Made by a program: the position numbers and the translations under genes | Shown here: piece after piece, positions 1 through 4,130 of the stretch | Position numbering within the stretch: the first letter of the stretch is position 1 | Layout: each line of letters begins with the position of its first letter | NCBI GenBank assembly: GCA_038848185.1 | Contig: JAWCNV010000043.1 | Coordinates: forward strand, 1 to 6,324 | DNA length: 6,324 bases | DNA from: JAAOZP01 sp038848185 | Lineage (GTDB): Archaea; Thermoproteota; EX4484-205; JAAOZP01 | Reading direction: 5' to 3' | The notes under the pieces: generated by a model | Told to the model about the DNA's origin: nothing | Databases searched by the model: none | The model's input: the letters and a program-made list of their open reading frames with translations, nothing else

Positions 1-433
1 CCTAAGGGGAAGACAATCCGCCGCATTGCTCGTTGTTAAAACAAAACCGTGCGGTAAACCATGGGAAGACATAGTCTGCAGCCTTAGGATTGAAGACCAT
101 CCGAATCCAGTTGAAGAACTAAAGAGACTACTGCGGCTCCATAATGCTTACCAGCACGCTAACAAAGGCGACGAGCTAATCTCCCTCGGTAAAATTGAGG
201 AGGCAATGGAAGAGTATAAGAATGCTTTTCAACTTGCCCCTGAAGTTGAAGAACTCAAATTCTGGTATGCAGTCACGCTGGCAAACCACGGAATGGTGGA
301 AGAGGCGATTCAAACACTAAAGGAAACCATATCCAAGAATAAAGATCTACTCGAACTACTCAAAAGACTACCGGAATCCGAGTTAATAAACAGGAACGTT
401 GCCGCACAAATTTTGAAACGCGTAAGCCTTTGA
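1..433 (+). CDS. DUF1028 family protein, C-terminal part with TPR-like tail (5' partial)
   Basis: The gene is open at the left edge: the frame reads back from TTG at 26 to base 2 without a stop and encodes LRGRQSAALLVVK. That is the typical GRQSAALLVV segment of the DUF1028 family, so the internal TTG is not the start. The later segment LRIEDHPNPVEELKRLLRLH is the usual end of the DUF1028 domain (residues about 29-47 of the 143 visible). After it come two helical-hairpin, TPR-like units at about 51-83 and 84-117 (GDELISLGKIEEAMEEYKNA, then WYAVTLANHGMVEEAIQTLK). DUF1028 proteins are predicted Ntn-hydrolase-fold enzymes of uncertain substrate, often carrying an extra C-terminal domain. The catalytic N-terminus lies outside the window, so activity cannot be judged. 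The stop is TGA at 431-433. A decayed second copy of this gene's 3' end lies at 1425-1540. Confidence 0.85.
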   Translation, partial: LRGRQSAALLVVKTKPCGKPWEDIVCSLRIEDHPNPVEELKRLLRLHNAYQHANKGDELISLGKIEEAMEEYKNAFQLAPEVEELKFWYAVTLANHGMVEEAIQTLKETISKNKDLLELLKRLPESELINRNVAAQILKRVSL

Positions 434-452
434 AGCCAACAGGCAGGTTGCC
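341..452 (+). repeat. Direct repeat, copy A: 3' end of the DUF1028 gene
   Basis: This segment covers the last 30 or so codons of the DUF1028 gene plus 19 nt after its stop. It aligns with 1425-1540 in the same orientation. By hand I count 24 mismatches over 112 aligned bases (about 79% identity) plus one 4-base insertion in the other copy. Similarity fades right after the GCC ending at 452. The 18 bases after the stop (435-452, GCCAACAGGCAGGTTGCC) are identical in both copies. Confidence 0.85.
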
Positions 453-539
453 GACAATTTAAACTCATCTAATCAACATTTTTCTTCGGAAAACAAATAA
501 TAGGAGTCGGAGATCGTAAAAATCATCGTATTCAACCGG

Positions 540-638
540 TTAATTTCTTGTGGCATGATGCCTTAACCACTGCCTCTTATTATCGAACTTTTCCTCTAGA
601 AATTCCAATTCTCGTTCCCTGTCAATAAATCGGTTCAT
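540..638 (-). pseudogene. Archaeal ATPase (Arch_ATPase type), 5' stub only
   Basis: On the minus strand, ATG at 638 opens a 32-codon frame starting MNRFIDRERELEFLEEKF and ending with TAA at 540-542. FIDRE.ELEFLEE is the characteristic start of archaeal P-loop ATPases of the Arch_ATPase/DUF234 kind, where the Walker A segment (roughly YGRRR.GKT) normally follows within about 20 residues. Here no Walker A appears; the frame continues KRQWLRHHATRN and stops. Past the stop the same frame encodes PVEYDDFYDL, which I do not recognise. I read this as the surviving 5' end of a mostly deleted ATPase gene. Full-length members usually exceed 350 residues. An ideally placed TATA box remains upstream (661-668), so the stub may still be transcribed. 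An unrelated small protein with a chance match is possible but less likely. Confidence 0.5.
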
Positions 639-660
639 AAAGATTATCTTTTATTTCCGA

Positions 661-668
661 ATTTATAG
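661..668 (-). promoter_or_regulatory. TATA box for the ATPase stub
   Basis: The minus strand reads CTATAAAT here, centred about 26 bp upstream of the ATG at 638. That spacing puts the predicted transcription start at or next to the ATG, the arrangement of a leaderless archaeal mRNA. It supports 638 as a once-genuine start codon. Confidence 0.45.
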
Positions 669-792
669 ACTTAACGTTCGAGCATCCTAGTTAACTTTTC
701 AGGTCCTGTAAAGGATTTGGGAGAAGAGGTTAAGGCGGAACTCCAAACATGAAGAAAGGTTGAGAAAGGTTTCGGGAGGGCTTCTAGGTGCT
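669..792. other. Intergenic stretch, nothing identified
   Basis: Between the ATPase-stub promoter and the vapC stop I find no convincing gene, RNA or repeat. A plus-strand frame without a start codon encodes ILVNFSGPVKDLGEEVKAEL and ends at an in-frame TGA just after 750. It looks protein-like and might be another gene remnant, but I cannot assign it to a family. Confidence 0.3.
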
Positions 793-1155
793 TTAATAAA
801 ATGTTAACTCATATGCTTTCAGCACGTCGTAATGTTTAATGTTCCTTGTTAGTAGCTTAAGCCTTTTCACCGCCGCCGTAGCCCCTATTATCAGATCTCG
901 GTCTTCAACAAGCCTGCCTGAAGCCTTAAGGCTTCTCCATACTTCTGAGGCTTTCTCCAGAATCTCGTTGTCGAGCCAAACGATGGTGAAGGATTCCTCC
1001 AGTATTCTCTTCGCCTCCTTAACATCCCTCGTCCCCCTGATAAACTCATAAACAGTTATTTCAGAGACATGATGAGAATCCTCGGGGTTTAGCTCCAGCT
1101 CCCCCTTATAGTAATCGATTAGGCAATCAGTATCCACTAGTATTCTCTCGCCCAT
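793..1155 (-). CDS. vapC: VapC-type PIN-domain ribonuclease toxin
   Basis: This 120-residue protein has the length and layout of a VapC toxin, a metal-dependent PIN-domain RNase that cleaves RNA when its antitoxin is lost. Visible PIN features are the first-strand acidic motif ILVDTDCLIDYY (D8, D10), E37 in the helix TVYEFIRG, acidic residues in EDRDLIIGATAA (D85, D87), and the last-strand motif LLTRNIKHYD. The fourth acidic position, often D in N.KDF, is H108 here, a variant I recall from other PIN proteins. The ATG at 1155 overlaps the end of vapB by 19 bp, so the two genes are co-transcribed and probably translationally coupled. The gene appears intact even though its surroundings are decayed, as expected for an addiction module. 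Confidence 0.88.
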   Translation of the reverse strand: MGERILVDTDCLIDYYKGELELNPEDSHHVSEITVYEFIRGTRDVKEAKRILEESFTIVWLDNEILEKASEVWRSLKASGRLVEDRDLIIGATAAVKRLKLLTRNIKHYDVLKAYELTFY

Positions 1156-1337
1156 TTTCTAACCCTAGTCTCATCATACCCCATTTCCAATAGCTTCTGC
1201 ATCCTTTTCCTATGCTTGAATCTCTTCTCGGTTAGAGCCACGTTCGCAAGCTCGTTCAGAAACTCGTCCCACGCCTTCTCCCCCTTAATGCTCTCCAACC
1301 TTTTCTTCGTTTCCTTGCTCACTGGAATGGTGCTCAT
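1137..1337 (-). CDS. vapB: VapB-type antitoxin
   Basis: This 66-residue basic protein is encoded directly upstream of vapC and overlaps it by 19 bp. By position it is the cognate antitoxin, which would bind VapC and repress its own promoter. The N-terminus STIPVSKETKKRLESIKGEK fits a beta-strand-plus-helix DNA-binding start of the ribbon-helix-helix kind. The Lys/Arg/Glu-rich helical C-terminus (HRKRMQKLLEMGYDETRVRK) would wrap the toxin. An in-frame ATG exists at 1358, but I chose 1337: the TATA box at 1361-1368 predicts transcription starting near 1338-1340, downstream of the 1358 ATG and almost exactly at 1337, giving a leaderless mRNA. The DNA-binding fold is inferred, not proven. Confidence 0.8.
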   Translation of the reverse strand: MSTIPVSKETKKRLESIKGEKAWDEFLNELANVALTEKRFKHRKRMQKLLEMGYDETRVRKWAREY

Positions 1338-1347
1338 AATTAATAGA

Positions 1348-1379
1348 TCATGAATCATAACTTATAAACCTTTTCATGA
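1348..1379 (-). promoter_or_regulatory. vapBC promoter with flanking TCATGA palindromes (candidate operator)
   Basis: On the minus strand, GAAAAGG (1369-1375, BRE-like) is followed by TTTATAAG (1361-1368, TATA). The palindrome TCATGA occurs at 1348-1353 and again at 1374-1379, 26 bp apart, so the two copies bracket the TATA box. Paired short palindromes beside a toxin-antitoxin promoter are what VapB autorepression would need. The operator role is inferred from position only. Confidence 0.55.
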
Positions 1380-1382
1380 CGC

Positions 1383-1521
1383 ATGGGCGAAAACACTGTT
1401 TTTCATCATTTTAACCAGCTAGAGGTAAATATTCTCGAGCTACTAGAAAAACTGCCAGACTCCAAGTTAATTAATAAGTGAGAATATTGTCACACAAATT
1501 TTGAAGCAAGTAAGCCTTTGA
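1383..1521 (+). pseudogene. Decayed second copy of the DUF1028-TPR gene 3' end
   Basis: From ATG 1383 a frame reads MGENTVFHHFNQLEVN, then ILELLEKLPDSKLINK and a TGA. This parallels LLELLKRLPESELINR in the gene at the left edge. After an extra TGAG (4 bases) the frame resumes as NIVTQILKQVSL and TGA at 1519-1521, matching NVAAQILKRVSL. The C-terminal 30 or so codons are therefore present but broken by a +4 frameshift that itself creates a stop. Nothing upstream of about 1425 aligns with the DUF1028 gene, so the body of the gene is absent. Many differences are transitions that make this copy A/T-richer, fitting neutral decay. Confidence 0.8.
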
Positions 1522-1540
1522 GGCCAACAGGCAGGTTGCC
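1425..1540 (+). repeat. Direct repeat, copy B (decayed)
   Basis: This is the partner of 341-452, with about 79% identity by hand alignment and a 4-base insertion. The copies lie about 1.08 kb apart and enclose the ATPase stub and vapBC. The 18 bases GCCAACAGGCAGGTTGCC after the stop (1523-1540) match copy A perfectly; similarity ends there. Confidence 0.85.
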
Positions 1541-1602
1541 AGTAATTAATTTTCAAACATAGCTCTATTTATTTCGGATTGGTTTGAAACCATGTAGATG
1601 TA

Positions 1603-1975
1603 TCAGCTTAGCAAGCAGAACCTATTAAGTACATTATCCAACAACTATTCTCGACGATCCAGCAGCTGCCTGCCTATCAGACACCTCGTCGCCCTGAGGG
1701 CTGCGAACGGTTGCCGACTAATCTTCACCTCAGGAATCGTTAAATAGACTAGGTAAAGATCTGTTCTAACGTCAAGGCTCGTGGCAGTAGCTAGACCTGC
1801 TGAGTCCCCAGAGGGTTGGCAGTATTCATATTTGAGCTCCCGGTCTATTGCAACGGCTCCCGAGAAACCTGTGTCAACCTGAAACATCCTGCCTAAGCCC
1901 TCCCCCCTTTCACCAGCTGAGACCACGATAGGTATTGACGGGGACGGAGGCTTGTTCTGTGCATGAGGCCAGCAT
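1603..1975 (-). pseudogene. Retropepsin-like (clan AA) aspartic protease, frameshifted and with early stop
   Basis: The core reads MFQVDTGFSGAVAIDREL. The DTG triad followed by FSG is the catalytic signature of small, single-domain retropepsin-like aspartic proteases, which act as dimers. Near the end, RCLIGRQLLDRRE matches the second family motif (an LIGR.LL.R stretch). The best start is ATG 1975, directly abutting the stop of the upstream gene (TAA-ATG). It gives MLASCTEQASVPV and then needs one extra base at 1936 removed to enter the protease frame at IPIVVSAGERGEG. At 1645-1647 a TAG interrupts the place where the family normally continues; past it the frame reads LLDNVLNRFCLLS and stops at 1603-1605. 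An alternative without the frameshift is ATG 2016, giving 123 residues, but that start overlaps the upstream gene. Both lesions suggest a dead gene or sequencing errors. Confidence 0.6.
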
Positions 1976-2165
1976 TTAGAAACCGATCGTGACAGGCTCC
2001 TTCGGTCTCTCAACATTGGTTATATAGATTTCGCCCGGCTTATGCTTCTTCAAAGCTCTTCTAATCAACCTTTGAACGTCGTAATCCTTGTCGACTATCC
2101 TCCCGTTAACAAGAAGAACGTACTCGCCTTTGGTTGCTTATCGTTGAGCTTACCTCTGGTTCCAT
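1976..2165 (-). pseudogene. DUF5678-like small protein, frameshifted
   Basis: The 51-codon frame ending at TAA 1976-1978 encodes GEYVLLVNGRIVDKDYDVQR, then a helix and KPGEIYITNVERP. This strand-strand-helix-strand pattern around a V.NGR.V core resembles the DUF5678 family (function unknown, about 50-60 residues). As I recall, DUF5678 genes often sit beside retropepsin-like protease genes, as here. The frame has no usable start: a stop lies at 2138-2140 and there is no ATG/GTG/TTG between it and the core. Removing one base (2132) joins it to an upstream frame that reads MEPEVSSTISN from ATG 2165, giving a continuous product ISN-KGEYV. Translation of that upstream frame continues unbroken from the winged-helix gene, so this may be a fused domain, not a separate gene. 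Confidence 0.5.
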
Positions 2166-2403
2166 CTCACTGATAACAGCAAGGTCCAAGTTATAAACAG
2201 CACGCCTCGCATCGTCCGGATCAGGCTTCGAAATAAGCCAACCCTACGCCTAAGCTCACTGAGCAAGTTCTTCATGCAGCTGGGTTTTACAAGCGCTTTA
2301 GCAGCCTCCCCAAGGCGGAAGGGTCTTCCCCCAAATTTACGGAGAAGCACCGTGTATGCGTTTTCCAAGTATTTTCGGAGGGTTCTCGGAGAAGCATCTT
2401 CAT
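2166..2403 (-). pseudogene. Winged-helix DNA-binding protein, frameshifted
   Basis: One minus-strand frame encodes LRKYLENAYTVLLRKFGGRP, then FRLGEAAKALVKPSCMKNLL and SELRRR. A second frame, shifted by one base at about 2243, continues GWLISKPDPDDARRAVYNLD. Joined, they form a winged-helix domain: two helices, a recognition helix ending SELRRRGW, and a wing with the PDP.DARRAVY pattern seen in MarR-like and related archaeal regulators. The simplest lesion is loss of one G from a GGGG run (plus strand 2242-2244). The start is unclear: ATG 2403 (MKML) is one base out of frame with the helices, hinting at a third break, and no in-frame ATG lies close. It is probably a regulator of the cassette it heads. 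It overlaps plus-strand ORF sequence at its 5' end. Confidence 0.5.
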
Positions 2404-2409
2404 AAGCAT

Positions 2410-2589
2410 ATGGGGGAAGCCATCTCAAAGAGAGAACGCGCAATAAAGATTGGGAAAACCGTGTTGAAAACAATGGGTAAAATCATATGGGAAGCCGGAA
2501 GAATAAGCGCGGAAGGCCTCGGCCTAGTTGAAACCAAACCCAAACGTAAAAAGAAAAGAACCCGAAGAAAAAAGAAAGCAAAAAGATAA
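2410..2589 (+). CDS. Small protein with highly basic C-terminal tail
   Basis: This frame encodes 59 residues from ATG 2410, or 77 from ATG 2356. I do not recognise the family. Residues 4-39 form a plausible amphipathic helix pair (ISKRERAIKIGKTVLKTMGK, then IIWEAGRISAEGLGL). The last 18 residues (42-59) contain 14 Lys/Arg, a tail suited to binding nucleic acid or an acidic partner. Start choice is uncertain: 2356 has a GGAG at 2341-2344 with 11-nt spacing, but its extra codons lie antisense to the winged-helix remnant and look less protein-like, so I prefer 2410, which lacks a good Shine-Dalgarno. Translation end to end is coherent and helical, which argues against a random ORF, but no homolog is known to me. 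Confidence 0.45.
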   Translation: MGEAISKRERAIKIGKTVLKTMGKIIWEAGRISAEGLGLVETKPKRKKKRTRRKKKAKR

Positions 2590-2632
2590 GGTTAATCTTG
2601 GCGGAATCTGCTGGCTCCAGTAAGGAGTAAAG

Positions 2633-2640
2633 TATTTTAA
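2633..2640 (+). promoter_or_regulatory. TATA box for the CPBP protease gene
   Basis: TATTTTAA lies in an A/T-rich patch centred about 21 bp before the TTG at 2657. It predicts transcription starting close to that codon, with little or no leader. The preceding AGGAGTAAAG offers only a weak BRE. Confidence 0.4.
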
Positions 2641-2656
2641 CTTTCAAGTCCCTTGT

Positions 2657-3367
2657 TTGCCATGCCAGCAAATTATAGATTTCTTCTTCTCTTCCCTCGT
2701 CTTAATGTTCTATGTTACCTTTTCTCACCTCGTTTTTCTTTTACTTGAATTAACTATTAGTTCAAGATTTCTTCTAAATATTGTCTGGCCATCCTCGTTT
2801 TACTTTGGGTTATGCATAATTGCTTTTTTAGCTATGAGAGCGGATAAGATAACAGTAACACTATTTTCAAGGAAAAACCTCATCCATTCCCTCCCAGTAT
2901 TAGTCTCACTAATTGTTGGAGAAGCTATTATCTTTGCGTTAGGAGGAAGCGAATATCAAAGTGTTGACATCGTAACAATTTTATTCCTACCCGTCACTGT
3001 CTTTTCCGAAGAATACGTGTTTCGGGGATATTTTCAGAATATTATTCGGAGAAATTACAATTGGTATGTTAGCTTATTCCTTACGAATATAATGTTTGCT
3101 CTGTCACATGTTCCCTTGGAGATTATAAACTTAGAACCACTTGGCAGAACTATAGTGTTTCTGTGCTCTAGATTTCTTGGAGGTTCTTTCTTTTCGTTAA
3201 CGTATCTGGTTTCAGAAAATCTCCTATTACCCATTCTGATTCATAGTTTCTATAATCTAACAGTTCTCTACTTCCCTGCAGTCCCTACTTTTACGCTTAT
3301 TTTTTTCATTTGGATTATGCCTCTTTCAATCACCTTTTTACTTTACAGAAGCCGTTTGAAGAAATAA
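2657..3367 (+). CDS. CPBP family intramembrane metalloprotease
   Basis: This is a 236-residue, very hydrophobic protein with several predicted membrane segments (about 6-32, 43-60, 79-95, 105-118, 136-150, 165-186, 187-207, 211-230). The three CPBP (CAAX protease/Abi) motifs are in order: EEYVFRG with E118, E119 and R123; the helix ending FALSH with H151; and LPILIHSFYN with H196 and N200. Together these residues form the metal site that hydrolyses peptide bonds inside the membrane, so the enzyme looks catalytically intact. Family roles include prenyl-protein processing and bacteriocin self-immunity; the substrate here is unknown. The start is uncertain: TTG 2657 fits the TATA spacing, while ATG 2705 (M17) would cut into the first membrane segment. 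It stands alone, convergent with the 216-residue gene. The flanking 3368-3479 gap holds no clear terminator. Confidence 0.88.
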   Translation: MPCQQIIDFFFSSLVLMFYVTFSHLVFLLLELTISSRFLLNIVWPSSFYFGLCIIAFLAMRADKITVTLFSRKNLIHSLPVLVSLIVGEAIIFALGGSEYQSVDIVTILFLPVTVFSEEYVFRGYFQNIIRRNYNWYVSLFLTNIMFALSHVPLEIINLEPLGRTIVFLCSRFLGGSFFSLTYLVSENLLLPILIHSFYNLTVLYFPAVPTFTLIFFIWIMPLSITFLLYRSRLKK

Positions 3368-3401
3368 GTTCAAACATGAAACTAGGAAACGCTGTTGTCC
3401 G

Positions 3402-3415
3402 TAGAAGCACTTCTA
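3402..3415. repeat. Perfect inverted repeat TAGAAG-CA-CTTCTA
   Basis: A 6-bp perfect inverted repeat with a 2-bp centre lies between the convergent ends of the CPBP gene and the 216-residue gene. It could be a protein-binding site or a remnant operator; its loop is too small for a good RNA hairpin. Seven bases downstream, at 3422, a short plus-strand frame begins MSKPKQRKSLIRDNAILKAA. Confidence 0.4.
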
Positions 3416-3479
3416 TGATCAATGAGCAAGCCGAAACAGCGTAAAAGCTTGATAAGAGATAATGCGATTCTGAAGGCCG

Positions 3480-4130
3480 CTAATAAAGAACCACCGTGTA
3501 GAACCATATTCTTGCATCGGGATATTTCCTATGTATTTCTAAGACCTTCAGGAAAAAGTCGGCGATTTTCTTACCTTTCTCGTTTTCATATTCTATTGTT
3601 GCATCTATTTTCTCGTCAAGCGTCTCCTTTCCTCTTCTTCCAAACCATTTGAACAAATCAGTTCTTGAGCCAAGTTCCTCAGCCATTTTCCTGTCTTCAG
3701 GATTATCCTTGGACAGTAAGGGGCTGGTAGCAAGCTGGTTTATTTCGCCCTGAACTTCCTTAAGGTCGAGAATCTCAACTGGCCATTTTATAGACTCTTC
3801 TTTATAGAACTCTCCTTTTCTATGGAATTCCCTCTCCACTATTTTAACACCGACCTTTTGCCTCAACAGCTCAAATGTTCTATTAACCTCTTCTAGGTGA
3901 GAAGGTGGCAACTCGACTTCAAATTCAGGAAACGGATTCCTATATTTAGAGGAGTCGGAGGAAAGGAAGTTTGAAGTATAGATTATTGACGGTATATATC
4001 GTAAGCCTTTAAGCTGCATCATCTCGATATCAGGCCAAGAGAACCATACGCTCCCAATCTTCTTCCCCTCATTAAGAGCTTTCCACGGAGTCCTGATTGA
4101 AACCTTTATAGTGACCGAGTGGTCAATCAT
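3480..4130 (-). CDS. Unrecognised 216-residue protein, TPR-operon partner
   Basis: I do not recognise this family. The protein is soluble-looking (no membrane segment or signal peptide), with strands near the N-terminus (HSVTIKVSIRT; IGSVWFSWPDIE), Trp/Phe-rich and charged patches, helices at 77-93 and 142-152, and a C-terminal helix-strand (IADFFLKVLEIHRKYPDARI, then WFYTVVLY). No catalytic motif stands out. ATG 4130 is chosen over the upstream ATG 4175: it overlaps the TPR stop as ATGATTGA (8 bp) and has AGGAGTG at 4137-4143 with 6-nt spacing, whereas the longer form would overlap the TPR gene by a further 45 bp. The overlap implies co-translation with the TPR protein and probably a physical or functional partnership. 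The stop is TAG at 3480-3482. Confidence 0.8.
   Translation of the reverse strand: MIDHSVTIKVSIRTPWKALNEGKKIGSVWFSWPDIEMMQLKGLRYIPSIIYTSNFLSSDSSKYRNPFPEFEVELPPSHLEEVNRTFELLRQKVGVKIVEREFHRKGEFYKEESIKWPVEILDLKEVQGEINQLATSPLLSKDNPEDRKMAEELGSRTDLFKWFGRRGKETLDEKIDATIEYENEKGKKIADFFLKVLEIHRKYPDARIWFYTVVLY

Noticed and set aside
839..1051. Plus-strand 70-codon frame opposite vapC
   Set aside because: It is antisense to the well-supported PIN-domain gene, Ser/Leu-rich in the way typical of shadow frames, and has no recognisable motif.
2404..2473. N-terminal 23 residues of the minus-strand frame starting at ATG 2473 as part of the winged-helix protein
   Set aside because: They lie antisense to the small basic protein and do not fit a winged-helix N-terminus; the domain begins near 2390.
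2483..2671. Minus-strand 62-codon hydrophobic frame
   Set aside because: Its Phe-rich stretch is simply the complement of the Lys/Arg-coding tail of the small basic protein.
3490..3652. Continuation of the plus-strand frame that starts at 3422
   Set aside because: Beyond about codon 22 it is antisense to the 216-residue gene and loses any protein-like pattern.
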